DNA from: DATKNA01 sp963755755
GTDB lineage: Bacteria; Actinomycetota; Actinomycetes; Actinomycetales; Kineosporiaceae
Direction of reading: 5' to 3'
Length of the DNA stretch: 64,000 nt
Assembly (NCBI GenBank): GCA_963755755.1
Contig: CAVWLJ010000002.1
Coordinates: forward strand, 1 to 64,000
Shown here in pieces: positions 38,538-48,041 of this stretch. How positions within the stretch are numbered: the first letter of the stretch is position 1; each line of letters opens with the position of its first letter. The position numbers were made by a program, and so were the translations under genes. The notes under the pieces were generated by a model. It was not told the DNA's origin. It made no database searches and saw only the letters and a list, made by a program, of their open reading frames with translations.

Positions 38538-40565
38538 TCAGCCGCGGCGCCCCCGGCGTGCCCGCAGGTAGTCGTCGACGACGTACTGACCGAGCCGCTC
38601 GATGTCCGGGGTGAAGACCCGGCCGCCGTTGCGCCGCGCGACGGCGTCGACGAACCGGCGCAGCCCGGCGTCCTCGCCCAGCATGAAGACGTTGATCGCC
38701 GCGCCGTAGCGGGTGAGGGCGTCGACCTCCTTCACGGTGGCCTCGACGGTCTCGCGGGTCGGCGGCCAGGAGAAGAACGGGTAGCCGCCCTCCAGGTGCG
38801 CCGTCGGCTCCCCGTCCGTGACCACGAGGACGACGGGCTCGCCGTCCGGGTGCCGGCGCAGGTGCCGCCCCGCCAGGTGCAGGGCGTGCTGCAGGTTGGT
38901 GCCCTGCACGAGGTCGGGCTCGATGCCGGCGAGCTGCTCCACCGAGAGCGCCGACGCCAGCCGGTTGAAGCCGATGATCTGCAGCGCGTCCTGCGGGAAC
39001 CGGGTCGCGACGAGCTGCGCGAGCGCGAGCGCCGTCTGCTTCATCGGCCCCCACCGGCCGTCGGCGAACATCGAGTAGGAGAGGTCGACGCACAGGGCCA
39101 CGGACGCCGAGGCGCGGCGCTCGGTCTCGACGATCTCGAAGTCCTCCACCGCGAGCCGGACGCCGCGGCCGCCGGTCGAGGCGGTCCGCCGCACCGCGTT
39201 GGAGACGGTGCGGACGACGTCGAGCGGCTGCTCGTCGCCGAACTGCCACGCCCGGGAGGCCCCGGTGGCCTCGCCGGACGCCCCGGCGTCCTGGATGTCG
39301 TGCTCGCCGCGCGACCCGTCCTTCAGGTGCTCGAAGACCTTGCGCAGCGCCGTCTGCCCCAGCCGCCGCAGCGCCTTGGGCGAGAGCTGCAGCCCCTCCG
39401 AGCCGCGGACCAGCCAGCCCTGCCGCTCCAGCTCGCGCTCGAGCTGCTGCAGCGCCCGGACGTCCTGGGCCGCCGACGAGCCGAGCGTCCGTTCGACGGT
39501 CTCGACGTCGATGTCGTCCAGGGTCGCGCCGGGGTGGTTCTGCCCCAGCTGGTCGAGCAGGTCGTCGAGGTCGGAGAGCTCGCCGAGCGCGCCCGCCGCC
39601 TCGCCGTAGCCGAGGGGCTGGTCGCCGCGCATCCGCTCGCCGCGGTCCCAGGTGAGGTCGGGGCGCAGCGCGCGCAGGTTGTCGTTCAGCGCCGCCATCT
39701 GCGCCGCGAGATCCGGATCGCCGAGCGCCTGGGCCATGAGGCCGGCGAGCTCCTCGCGCTGCTGCGGGGTCAGCGAGGCCATCAGCCGCTCGGCCGCCGC
39801 GGCCTGCCGGGCGAGCTCGTCGACGAGCTCGTCGACGTTCTGCGGGTCGCCGGGGAAGAGGTCCCCGTGCTTGCTCATGAACTGCTCGAAGTCCTCCTGC
39901 GTGTCCTCGCCCCGGGCATGCTTGTCGAGCAGCTGGTTGAGGTCGCTGAGCATGTCCTTGAGCGCCTGGTTGGCCGCCTGCTGCTCCGCGCTGCTCGCGC
40001 CCGGCTGCATGCCCTGCAGCGCGTTCCGCATCCCCTGGAACCGCTGGTCGAGGACGTCGCGCCGCAGCCCGTCGAGGATCTCGCGGTAGATCCGCTCGGC
40101 CTCCGGAGAGGTCCAGCGGTACTCCGAGAGCTCCTGGACGGCCGCGGCCGTCGAGCGCGGCAGCGCGTCGAGCTGCGCCTCGGCGAAGCGGGCGTCGTCG
40201 GTGTCGGTCTCGGCGAGGGCCTCCCGCTCGGCCGCGAGCGCCTGGTCGAGCTGGGCCTGCGCCCTCGTCACGGCACCGTCGAGGCGGCCGCGGCGGGCCA
40301 CCTCGCGGCGCATCCGCTGGGCCCGGGCACGCAGGTCCTCCAGGCCCTGCCGGTTCAGGTTCCCGTTCTCGTCGGGCAGTCCACGCCGCAGCATCTCCCG
40401 CAGCGCGTCCCGCAGGCTGGTGCCGTCGAGCACCTCCTCGCCCAGGGCGTCGAGGGCCTGCCGGACGTCGTAGGGCGGCGCGAGCGGATCGGGCCCGCCC
40501 TGCCACGGCCCGTACCGGTACCGCCCGTAGCGGTTGCGGCGGCCTCCTCGATCGAAAGGCGGCAC
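38538..40565 (-). CDS. VWA-domain protein paired with MoxR ATPase
   Basis: A 675-residue protein. The N-terminal half is charged and helical (LARQAAAAERLMASLTPQQR among others). The C-terminal half is a von Willebrand factor A domain: ASVALCVDLSYSMFADGRWG carries the MIDAS DxSxS, TNLQHALHLAGRHLRRHPDG the threonine and EPVVLVVTDGEPTAHLEGGY the aspartate. Together with the adjacent AAA+ MoxR-type ATPase, ending 2 bases upstream, it resembles Mg-chelatase I/D-like or RavA-ViaA-like chaperone pairs. A chaperone or metal-insertion role is the family expectation; the client is unknown. The GTG start at 40565 is used. Confidence 0.88.
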   Translation of the reverse strand: MPPFDRGGRRNRYGRYRYGPWQGGPDPLAPPYDVRQALDALGEEVLDGTSLRDALREMLRRGLPDENGNLNRQGLEDLRARAQRMRREVARRGRLDGAVTRAQAQLDQALAAEREALAETDTDDARFAEAQLDALPRSTAAAVQELSEYRWTSPEAERIYREILDGLRRDVLDQRFQGMRNALQGMQPGASSAEQQAANQALKDMLSDLNQLLDKHARGEDTQEDFEQFMSKHGDLFPGDPQNVDELVDELARQAAAAERLMASLTPQQREELAGLMAQALGDPDLAAQMAALNDNLRALRPDLTWDRGERMRGDQPLGYGEAAGALGELSDLDDLLDQLGQNHPGATLDDIDVETVERTLGSSAAQDVRALQQLERELERQGWLVRGSEGLQLSPKALRRLGQTALRKVFEHLKDGSRGEHDIQDAGASGEATGASRAWQFGDEQPLDVVRTVSNAVRRTASTGGRGVRLAVEDFEIVETERRASASVALCVDLSYSMFADGRWGPMKQTALALAQLVATRFPQDALQIIGFNRLASALSVEQLAGIEPDLVQGTNLQHALHLAGRHLRRHPDGEPVVLVVTDGEPTAHLEGGYPFFSWPPTRETVEATVKEVDALTRYGAAINVFMLGEDAGLRRFVDAVARRNGGRVFTPDIERLGQYVVDDYLRARRGRRG

Positions 40566-40567
40566 CG

Positions 40568-42034
40568 TCAGCGGTCCCGCCGCCGGCGCCGCGGGTCCTC
40601 GGGATCGGGCTCGGAGGCCGCGCCGTAGACGACGCGGCCGTCGTCGAGCACGTCCTTGGCGAGCCGCCGGGTCAGGTGCAGCCCCTCCAGCACGAACTCC
40701 ACGGCGGACGCCGCCTGCGCGGGCGTCGGCACCTCCTCGAAGCCGAGCCGGCCGAGCACCTGGGCCAGCCCGGAGACCCGGCCCACCTGCTCGAGCAGCT
40801 CGCCGGACGGCACCCGGTCGCCGGTGGAGACGCCGTGCCCGCCCTCCACGAGCCGGACGAACCCCGACAGGTCGAGGCCGCCGAGCCGGGAGCGCCAGGT
40901 CTCCGCCACGCTGCGACGCAGCAGGTGGTCGAGGATCTCCTCCTCGCGGCCCTCGCCGTCGGCCTCGAACTCGACCTTGCCGCGCAGGCTCGCGGGCACG
41001 CTCTCGGCGTCCCCGACCCGTGCGACCGGGCCTCCCGGCCCGGACAGCTCGTCGAGCAGCGCCGCCCGCCGCAGCGCGGCGGCGGAGAGGGTCTCGGCCG
41101 CCGCGATGGAGAACCGGGCGGAGACGCCCGACCGCGCGTCCACCGCCGGCGACTCGCGGACCGCGCGGGTGAACCGCGCGATCACCTCGAGCAGGTGCTC
41201 GGGGACCTCCGCGACGAGCTGCGCCTCCTGCCGCACGAGGTCGAGCTCGAGGTCGACGTCGAGCGGGTAGTGGGTGCGGATCTCCGCGCCGAAGCGGTCC
41301 TTGAGCGGGGTGATGATGCGGCCCCGGTTCGTGTAGTCCTCGGGGTTCGCGCTGGCGACGAGCAGTACGTCGAGCGGCAGCCGGAGCACGTACCCGCGGA
41401 CCTGCACGTCGCGCTCCTCGAGCACGTTGAGCAGCGACACCTGGATCCGCTCGGCGAGGTCCGGGAGCTCGTTGACGGCGAAGATCCCGCGGTGGGTGCG
41501 GGGGACGATGCCGAAGTGGATCGTCTCCGGGTCGCCCAGGGTGCGGCCCTCGGCGACCTTGATCGGGTCCACGTCGCCGATGAGGTCGCCCACGCTGGTG
41601 TCCGGGGTCGCCAGCTTCTCGGCGTAGCGGTCGTCGCGGTGCACCCAGGCGACCGGCAGCTCGTCGCCGAGCTCGGCAGCCCGCCGGATGCTCGCCGGCG
41701 TGATCGGGGAGTACGGGTGCTCGTGGAGCTCGGCGCCCGCGATCACCGGCGTCCACTCGTCGAGCAGGCCGACGATCGTCCGGATCAGGCGGGTCTTGCC
41801 CTGGCCGCGCTCGCCGAGGAGCACGACGTCGTGACCGGCGAGCAGGGCGCGCTCGAGGTCGGGCAGCACGGTCTCGTCGAAGCCGACGACACCGGGGAAG
41901 CGGGGCTCGCCGCCGCGCATGCGGGCGAGCAGGTTGGCGCGGATCTCGTCCTTGACGGTGCGGTACTCGTGGCCGGAGGCCTTCAGAGCGCCCAGGGTGG
42001 TGGGCAGGTGCTCCGGCTGGGGCAGGAGGGTCAC
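40568..42034 (-). CDS. MoxR-type AAA+ ATPase (Mg-chelatase ChlI-like)
   Basis: The 488-residue protein has a Walker A in HDVVLLGERGQGKTRLIRTI, Walker B-like RGIFAVNELPDLAERIQVSL, and sensor-1 VLLVASANPEDYTNRGRII. The arginine finger lies in ITPLKDRFGAEIRTHYPLDV. It belongs to the MoxR/ChlI-like AAA+ family and is translated just before the VWA partner. The GTG start at 42034 fits the N-terminal residues TLLPQPEHLPTTLGALKASG. Confidence 0.9.
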   Translation of the reverse strand: MTLLPQPEHLPTTLGALKASGHEYRTVKDEIRANLLARMRGGEPRFPGVVGFDETVLPDLERALLAGHDVVLLGERGQGKTRLIRTIVGLLDEWTPVIAGAELHEHPYSPITPASIRRAAELGDELPVAWVHRDDRYAEKLATPDTSVGDLIGDVDPIKVAEGRTLGDPETIHFGIVPRTHRGIFAVNELPDLAERIQVSLLNVLEERDVQVRGYVLRLPLDVLLVASANPEDYTNRGRIITPLKDRFGAEIRTHYPLDVDLELDLVRQEAQLVAEVPEHLLEVIARFTRAVRESPAVDARSGVSARFSIAAAETLSAAALRRAALLDELSGPGGPVARVGDAESVPASLRGKVEFEADGEGREEEILDHLLRRSVAETWRSRLGGLDLSGFVRLVEGGHGVSTGDRVPSGELLEQVGRVSGLAQVLGRLGFEEVPTPAQAASAVEFVLEGLHLTRRLAKDVLDDGRVVYGAASEPDPEDPRRRRRDR

Positions 42035-42131
42035 GCGTCGACCGTACGTCCGCTCCCGACGGGCCAGCACGCCCGAGCCCTGCGCTCCGGGCGAACACGC
42101 CCGCGGGAATAAACCGGGTGAGGATGGGCCG

Positions 42132-43520
42132 ATGCACGCCGCCACCGCCGCCGGGATCGCCGCAGCCGTCCGTGCCGGTGCTCCTGTCATGGACGCCGTC
42201 GCCGCGGCCCTCGACGCGATCACGCGGGTGGACGGCGAGCTCGGGGCGTTCGCGACCGTCCGCCGCGAGGAGGCGCTGCGGGAGGCCGCACTGCTCTGCG
42301 ACCGCGAGGACCTGGCCCGGCTGCCGCTGGCCGGCGTCCCGGTGGCGGTCAAGGACACCGTGCCGGTGCGCGGCGTGGCGCCCTGGGCCGATCCGACCTC
42401 GCCGGCGCGCGCCGAGCACCCGATGGTGACGCGGCTGCGGGTCGCGGGCGCGGTCGTCGTCGGCACGACCGCGGCGTCCGACGCCAGCCTCTGGCCGATG
42501 ACCGACGGTCGCGCCCCGGACGGGCGTCTCGTCGTCACCCGCAACCCGTGGAACGCCGACCGCTCGGCCGGCGGCTCCTCCGGCGGGTCGGCGGCGGCGG
42601 TCGGCGCGGGGCTCGTCCCCGTGGCACAGGGCAGCGACTCGCTGGGCTCGGTCCGGATGCCTGCCGCCGCGTGCGGGGTCGTCGGCGTGAAGCCCGGCGC
42701 CGGCGTCGTCGGTCCGGTCGCCGTCGACCCGCGGACCGGAGCTTCGACGGCCCGCGGCGACTGGTTCGGCCTGATGACGCACGGCGCACTGGCGACGACC
42801 GTGGAGGACGCCGCGCTGCTGCTCTCCGTGCTCGCCGGGCGGCCGGCGCTGGCGGAGGTCCCGCAGGCTCCGTCGCGGCTGCGCGTCGCCGTCTCGGTGC
42901 GCCCGCCGGTCACCGGCGTCCGCACCAGCGACGCGGCGATGCGGGCGACCTTCGAGGTGGCCGCGGCGTTGCTGCGCGCGGGGCACGAGGTGGAGCGCGC
43001 CGAGCTCCGCTGTTCCACGGCCACGACCGTGGCCACCCTCGCCCGGTGGACGGCGGCCGCGGCCCAGGACCTCGCCGCGGTGCCACCCGCCCGACGCGGG
43101 GACGTGCAGGCCCGCACGCTCCGGCACGCCGCCCTCGGCCGGCGGCTGCGGTCGCGGGTCCGGGCCGAGGACGCCGGAGCCTGGGAGGCGGACGTCGAGC
43201 GGTTCCTCGCCGGGCGTGACCTGCTGCTCACGCCGACGGTGGCGGGGCCGCCGCCGGTGGCGCGCGCCTGGTCCCGGCGCTCGTGGTCCGCGAACGTCGT
43301 CACGAGCCTGCACTGGACCGGTGGGTTCGCCGCGCCCTGGAACCTCGCCGGCTGGCCGGCCGTCAGCGTCCCGGCCGGGCACGACCCGGCCGCGGGCACG
43401 CCGCTCGGGGTGCAGCTGGTCGGCCGTCCCGGCGACGAGTCGCTGCTCCTGGCCGTCGCCGCCCTGATCGAGGCGCGTCAGCCCTGGCCGCGCGTGGCCA
43501 CCAGGAAGATGCGCCGGTAG
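42132..43520 (+). CDS. Amidase signature family protein
   Basis: A 462-residue amidase with the Ser-cisSer-Lys triad: lysine in PLAGVPVAVKDTVPV, and the glycine/serine run ADRSAGGSSGGSAAAVGAGL. The nucleophile region is QGSDSLGSVRMPAAACGVVG. The latter replaces the usual GTDGGGSIR-type sequence with GSDSLGSVR, a family variant. It should hydrolyse amides; the substrate is not clear. The ATG at 42132 is preceded by a GGATGG-like site. Its end overlaps the convergent methyltransferase gene by 43 bases. Confidence 0.88.
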   Translation: MHAATAAGIAAAVRAGAPVMDAVAAALDAITRVDGELGAFATVRREEALREAALLCDREDLARLPLAGVPVAVKDTVPVRGVAPWADPTSPARAEHPMVTRLRVAGAVVVGTTAASDASLWPMTDGRAPDGRLVVTRNPWNADRSAGGSSGGSAAAVGAGLVPVAQGSDSLGSVRMPAAACGVVGVKPGAGVVGPVAVDPRTGASTARGDWFGLMTHGALATTVEDAALLLSVLAGRPALAEVPQAPSRLRVAVSVRPPVTGVRTSDAAMRATFEVAAALLRAGHEVERAELRCSTATTVATLARWTAAAAQDLAAVPPARRGDVQARTLRHAALGRRLRSRVRAEDAGAWEADVERFLAGRDLLLTPTVAGPPPVARAWSRRSWSANVVTSLHWTGGFAAPWNLAGWPAVSVPAGHDPAAGTPLGVQLVGRPGDESLLLAVAALIEARQPWPRVATRKMRR

Positions 43521-44252
43521 GGCAGCACCGTGCCGTAGGCGTTCCGCGGGTAGGCCTTGCGCAGGTGCTCGCCGTACGCCGCCTCGAAGCGCGCCCGCTC
43601 GGCGTCGTCCTTCAGTGCCGAGAGCACCGGCCGCAGGCCCGTCCCCCGCATCCAGCGCAGGACGGCGTCCTCGCCGTCGAGCACCTGCAGGTAGGTCGTC
43701 TCCCACACGTCCGCGCGCAGGCCCAGGCCGGCGAGCCGGGCGAGGTACGTCTGCGGCTCCGGCACACCCGGCCACCGGACGCCGGCCAGCCGCTCGCGCC
43801 ACGGCGGCTCGGCCGCGAGCTCGCGGAGCAGGGTGTGCGACGGCTCGCCGAAGTTGCCGGGCACCTGCACGGCGAGCCAGCCGCCGGGGGCGAGGAAGCC
43901 CGCCAGCCGGTCGAGCAGCGGCAGGTGGTCCGGGCACCCACTGCAGGGTCGCGTTGCTGACCAGGACGTCGACGGGCCGCGCCGGCTCCCACGCCCGGAC
44001 GTCGGCCAGCGTGAGCCGGACGCCCTCCCCGGCCTCGGTCCGGGCGCGCCGGATCATCTCGGGGGAGTCGTCGACACCCTCGACGTCGGCGCCCGGCCAG
44101 CGCTCGGCGAGCTCGCGGGTGAGGTTGCCGGCGCCGCAGCCGAGGTCGGCGACGACGCGCGGATCGCTCGCCCTCACCCGGGTCATCAGGTCCCGGAACG
44201 GCCGGCCGCGCTCGTCGGCGAACTGCAGGTACTGCTCCGGGTCCCACCGCAT
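43478..44252 (-). CDS. tam: Trans-aconitate 2-methyltransferase (one frameshift)
   Basis: The ATG at 44252 begins RWDPEQYLQFADERGRPFRD. This start, with WDP and YLQFADERxRP, is characteristic of Tam enzymes. The SAM motif is VVADLGCGAGNLTRELAERW, followed by VLVSNATLQWVP. After an indel near 43,930 come GGWLAVQVPGNFGEPSH and the C-terminal segment LPYRRIFLVATRGQG. Tam methylates trans-aconitate, detoxifying this TCA-cycle inhibitor. A near-perfect 18-bp palindrome lies 17 bases upstream of the start. Confidence 0.87.
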
Positions 44253-44268
44253 CGCTGCCTCCTCGAAG

Positions 44269-44286
44269 TATCTCGACGTCAAGATA
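44269..44286. promoter_or_regulatory. 18-bp palindrome upstream of tam
   Basis: TATCTCGACGTCAAGATA pairs with its own complement at 8 of 9 positions; only the fifth/sixth-position pair differs. It lies between the divergent tam and SDR genes, 17 bases from the tam start, so it overlaps the expected promoter or leader of tam. The spacing suits a dimeric repressor, MarR- or TetR-type by general knowledge. Confidence 0.65.
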
Positions 44287-44343
44287 TATCGCCGCCGTGC
44301 CTCGCACCAAGACCCCGCCCGGGCCTCGCGTAGGTTGCTCCGC

Positions 44344-45084
44344 ATGCCCGTCACGATCGTCACCGGTGCGAGCGCGGGCATCGGCGCGGCGATCGCCGCC
44401 CGGCTCGCCGGCGCCGGGCACGACCTCGTGCTCGGCTATCGCCGGTCCGCCGAGGGGGCCCGGCGCGTCGCCGAGGCGGCCGCAGCCCTCGGCGTCCGGG
44501 CCGTTCCCGTCGCCGGCGACGTCGTCGACGAGGCGGACGTCGAGCGCCTCTTCGCGGCGGCGGCCGACCTCGGCCCGCTGACCGGCGTCGTCGCCAACGC
44601 CGGTCTCACGGCGCATCTCGCCGACCTCGCGGACACGCCGGTCGAGGTGATCCGGCGCGTCGTGGACGTCAACCTCGTCGGCGTCCTGCTCTGCGTCCGC
44701 CGCGCCGCGCAGGTCATGGCCGTCTCGCGCGGCGGGGCGGGCGGCGCCGTCGTCACGATCTCCTCGTCCTCGACGGCGACCGGCTCCCCGCACGAGTACG
44801 TCCACTACGCCGCCGCGAAGGCCGGGGTCGAGGCCCTCACGCTGGGCCTGGCCCGGGAGCTGGCCCGCGACGGCGTCCGGGTCAACTGCGTCGCGCCGGG
44901 CCTGGTGGACACCGGCATCCACGCGGACGCCGGGGACCCGGGACGGCCGGAGCGGATGGCGCCGCAGATCCCCCTGGGCCGGGCCGCCGAGGCGGACGAG
45001 ATCGCCGCGGCGGTGGCCTGGCTGCTCGGTCCCGAGGCGTCGTACGTCACCGGCGCCACGCTGCGCGTGTCAGGAGGACGCTGA
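44344..45084 (+). CDS. Short-chain dehydrogenase/reductase
   Basis: A 246-residue classical SDR starting PVTIVTGASAGIGAAIAARL (TGxxxGIG). It carries GVVANAGL (NAG), a serine in VTISSSSTATGS, the catalytic YAAAKAGVEAL (YxxxK) and the NADP-type motif VNCVAPGLVDTGIHAD. It ends ASYVTGATLRVSGGR. The substrate is unknown. A methyltransferase gene follows after a single base, so the two are probably co-translated. The promoter region is shared with the divergent tam gene. Confidence 0.9.
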   Translation: MPVTIVTGASAGIGAAIAARLAGAGHDLVLGYRRSAEGARRVAEAAAALGVRAVPVAGDVVDEADVERLFAAAADLGPLTGVVANAGLTAHLADLADTPVEVIRRVVDVNLVGVLLCVRRAAQVMAVSRGGAGGAVVTISSSSTATGSPHEYVHYAAAKAGVEALTLGLARELARDGVRVNCVAPGLVDTGIHADAGDPGRPERMAPQIPLGRAAEADEIAAAVAWLLGPEASYVTGATLRVSGGR

Positions 45085-45085
45085 G

Positions 45086-45845
45086 ATGACCGAACCGGGA
45101 TCGCCGGCCTGGGAGCGGCAGCGGACGTCGTTCGGCGACGCCGCTGCGGTCTACGAGCGGGCACGGCCCGGGTACCCGGCGGCGGCCGTCGACTGGCTGC
45201 TGCCGCCCGCTGCGCGCCGGGTGCTCGACCTCGCCGCCGGCACCGGCAAGCTCACCCGGCTCCTCACCGAGCGCGGGCTGGACGTCGTCGCCGTCGAACC
45301 GTCGGCCGGGATGCGCGCCGAGTTCGCCCGCGTGCTGCCCGCGCGTCCCCGTGCTCGACGGGACGGCCGAGGAGCTGCCCCTGGAGGACCACAGCGTCGA
45401 CGCGGTGCTCGTCGCCCAGGCCTGGCACTGGGTCGATCCGGAACCGGCGTCCCGCGAGGTCGCCCGCGTGCTCGCCCCGGGCGGGCGGCTGGGGCTGATC
45501 TGGAACGTGCGCGACCCCGGCCCGGCGTGGGTGTCGGAGCTGGAGCGGATCGTGGCCGAACCGGGCGTCGGCCACGGGTGGGAGAACAAGCCCGCACCCG
45601 TCGTCGGCCCCCCGTTCGGGCCCCTGGAGACCGCGGCGTTCGCGTGGTCCGCCCCGATGCCGCCGGAGGCCATCGTGGATCTCGTCGCGTCCCGGAGCTG
45701 GGCCATCACGCTGCCGCCGGCGCGCCGGGAGCGGTTGCTCGCGGACATCGGACGCCTGCTCGCGACCCATCCGGACACCGCCGGCCGGAGCGTCGTCGAC
45801 CTGCCCTACGTCACCCGCTGCTACCGCGCGAGCCGCCCCGCCTGA
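45086..45845 (+). CDS. Class I SAM-dependent methyltransferase (one frameshift)
   Basis: The protein begins TEPGSPAWERQRTSFGDAAA. The SAM motif I is RVLDLAAGTGKLTRLLTERG and an aspartate follows in DVVAVEPSAG. After an indel near 45,345 it continues LDGTAEELPLEDHSVDAVLV and AQAWHWVDPEPASREVARVL, then GGRLGLIWNVRDPG. The length is about 252 residues. The substrate is unknown. The gene begins one base after the SDR stop, so a joint function in a small modification step is plausible. Confidence 0.85.
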
Positions 45846-45870
45846 CGGCGCCGGCGGCCCGGCTGCTTCG

Positions 45871-46717
45871 TCAGGGTTCCGGCGGCGCGCCCGCGGTGAC
45901 CGCCGCGGACGCGACGCAGACGACGACGATGCCCGCGACCTGCACGAGCCGCAGCCCCTCGCCGAGCAGCAGCAGCCCGGTCAGAGCCGCGACGGCCGGC
46001 TCGAGGCTCATGAGGATGCCGAAGGTGCCGGCCGGCAGCCGGCGCAGGGCGAGGAACTCCAGCGCGTAGGGCACGGCGGAGGAGAGCACGCCGACGGCGA
46101 CGCCGAGCGCGAGGATCCGCGGCTCGAGCAGGCTGCGCACCGCCCTGGGCGATGCCGGGGCCGGCCGCGACGACGGCGGCGGCGGCGACCGCGACGGCCA
46201 GCCCCGTCAGGCCCGGCGCCGCGGCGCCCAGGCGCTGGCTGAGGAGGATGTACCCGGCCCAGCCGGCGCCGGCGGCGAGCGCCAGGGCGACGCCGACCGC
46301 GTCGAGCGCGCCGGTGCCCTCCCAGCTGACGGCCGCGACGCCGAACCCGGCGAGCAGCGCCCACGCGATGTCCGCCCGGCGCCGGGAGCTGACGACGGCG
46401 AGCACGAGCGGTCCGAGGAACTCGATCGTCACCGCCGCACCGAGCGGGATCCGGGCGAGCGAGGCGTAGAAGCTGAGGTTCATGGCCGCCAGCACGGCGC
46501 CGAAGGCCAGCGCCAGCCCGAGGTTGCGGCGGACGACCGCCGCGGTCGGGCGTGCCACCGCCGCGAGGATCACCGCGCCCACCGCGAGCCGGAGCAGCAC
46601 CGCTCCCGCCGGGCCGACCACTCCGAAGAGCTGCTTGGCGACCGCGGCCCCGACCTGCACGGAGACGATGCCGCCGAGCACGAGCAGGGCTGCCTCCGGA
46701 CCGACCCGGCCCCTCAT
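45871..46717 (-). CDS. EamA/RhtA-like transporter (one frameshift)
   Basis: A ten-helix DMT-superfamily exporter. It begins RGRVGPEAALLVLGGIVSVQ and contains GAVLLRLAVGAVILAAVARP and AVTIEFLGPLVLAVVSSRRR. After an indel near 46,145 the second EamA repeat reads FGILMSLEPAVAALTGLLLL. RhtA exports threonine and homoserine in E. coli; here export of a small metabolite is all that can be said. It starts at 46717 and its ATG overlaps the stop of the kinase-like gene. Confidence 0.85.
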
Positions 46718-47574
46718 GCGAGCCGGGGCAGGAGCAGGGCGGCCACGTCGAGGGTGCGGTCTCGCGGGGCGAGGCCGGACGACGCCGTCCAGACCGCGGA
46801 GAGCACCGCCTGCACGAACCCCCAGGCCGCGATCCGCTCCACCGGCTGACCGAGGCCGTCGGCGAGCTGCTCGACGCGGCGCGGCACGAGCGCCACCAGC
46901 GCAGGGTCCCGGACCGCCGGCTCCGGGTTGTACAGCCACGCACCCGCGTCGTACCCCGGGTCGCCGACCAGGCCGTGCGGGTCGATCGCCAGCCAGTCCT
47001 CGCGCTGCGCGCGGAGCACGTTGGCGTGGTGGAGGTCGCCGTGCAGGAGGACGGGCGCGCGGGGGTCGGCGAGCAGCTCGCCCGCCACGGCGCGGGCCCG
47101 CTCCACCAGCGGCCGGGGCAGGAGCGGCACCCGGGAGGGATCGCCGAGGTGGTCGTCGAAGGCTGCGAGCCGCTCGGGCAGCCCCGGCAGGCCGCGCTCG
47201 GGAACGGTCGCCGCGTGGAGGCGGTGCAGCACGCCGATCGCGGCCGCCGTGGCTTCCTCGTCGTCGCCGGGCACCAGGGCCGCCGCCTGCGTCCCCGGGA
47301 GCGCCCGCTCGAGCAGCAGCGCGCCGCGGGGGAGGTCGGCGCGCAACAGCCGGACCGCCCCGGCGCCGGCCCAGCCCGTCAGGGCCACCGCGGATCGTTC
47401 GAGGTACTCCGCGGCCGGTGGCACGACCTTGAGCACGGCGTCCGCCCCGTCCCGGGTGCGCACCGGCACCAGGGCGCGGAAGGACAGCTCCCACGGCTCG
47501 CCCAGCTCGAGCGCCCACTGCGTCGCGAGCGCGGTGAGCAGGGCGCGCAACCGGCGGGGCTCGGGGATCCTCAC
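46714..47574 (-). CDS. Aminoglycoside-phosphotransferase-like kinase (streptomycin 6-kinase family)
   Basis: The GTG start at 47574 gives RIPEPRRLRALLTALATQWA. The APH-type motifs are VLLHGDLHHANVL (catalytic aspartate in HGDLHHAN) and WLAIDPHGLVGDPGYDAGAW (magnesium-binding aspartate in DPHG). The residues fit the APH(6)/streptomycin 6-kinase-like group. Many chromosomal members do not confer resistance and may act on other sugars or alcohols. It is 286 residues, and its ends overlap the neighbouring Nudix and EamA genes by 4 bases each. Confidence 0.83.
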   Translation of the reverse strand: MRIPEPRRLRALLTALATQWALELGEPWELSFRALVPVRTRDGADAVLKVVPPAAEYLERSAVALTGWAGAGAVRLLRADLPRGALLLERALPGTQAAALVPGDDEEATAAAIGVLHRLHAATVPERGLPGLPERLAAFDDHLGDPSRVPLLPRPLVERARAVAGELLADPRAPVLLHGDLHHANVLRAQREDWLAIDPHGLVGDPGYDAGAWLYNPEPAVRDPALVALVPRRVEQLADGLGQPVERIAAWGFVQAVLSAVWTASSGLAPRDRTLDVAALLLPRLA

Positions 47575-48041
47575 GGGAAGCCGAACGTGAGGATCGGCGA
47601 CAGGCCGCCGGCCCGCAGTCCCTCGAGCACGACGCGCTCGTGCGGCACCACCGGATCCGGCAGCGCGTCGAGCGGGAACCACCCGAGGTCCGCGGTCTTG
47701 TGCCGCTCGACCCGTTGGGGCCGGCCGGACCAGCGGCGGCAGGTGAAGAAGAAGTCGGCACGCTCGTCGAGCGGGTCCCCGGTCGGCTGCGTGCGGTGCA
47801 TGGCGCAGAGCGGCTCGAGGTCCCCCTCGTCCACGACGACGGCCAGCTCCTCCGCCGCCTCCCGCACCGCCGCGGCGAGCACCGACTCGCCCGCCTCCAC
47901 GTGCCCCGCGGCTCCGATCGCCCAGTGTCCGTCCCGGTAGCCGGTGTTGGCGCGCAGCTGGAGCAGCCCCTCCTCACCGCCGGGCTGACCACGCAACAGC
48001 AGCACGTACGCCGCCGGGACGACCGTGAAACGACCGCTCAC
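47571..48041 (-). CDS. Nudix hydrolase
   Basis: A 156-residue protein starting at GTG. The Nudix box reads GHVEAGESVLAAAVREAAEE with the following LAV, which fits GX5EX7REUXEEXGU. The N-terminal VVPAAYVLLLRGQPGGEEGL is typical, and an aromatic motif DEGDLEPLCAMHRT lies after the box. It hydrolyses a nucleoside diphosphate-linked or similar phosphate compound. Overlaps of 4 bases with GH2 upstream and the kinase-like gene downstream indicate a polycistronic unit. Confidence 0.9.
   Translation of the reverse strand: MSGRFTVVPAAYVLLLRGQPGGEEGLLQLRANTGYRDGHWAIGAAGHVEAGESVLAAAVREAAEELAVVVDEGDLEPLCAMHRTQPTGDPLDERADFFFTCRRWSGRPQRVERHKTADLGWFPLDALPDPVVPHERVVLEGLRAGGLSPILTFGFP

Noticed and set aside
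38538..44381. A single open frame of almost 2,000 codons on the minus strand
   Set aside because: It is the VWA gene frame extended upstream through the MoxR ATPase, amidase and tam genes in high-GC DNA with few stops. The recognisable VWA protein starts at 40565; nothing beyond it resembles a protein in that frame.
46714..47574. Acquired streptomycin resistance gene
   Set aside because: The gene sits in a codon-coupled native operon with the same GC character and only family-level similarity to APH(6); resistance is not shown by sequence.
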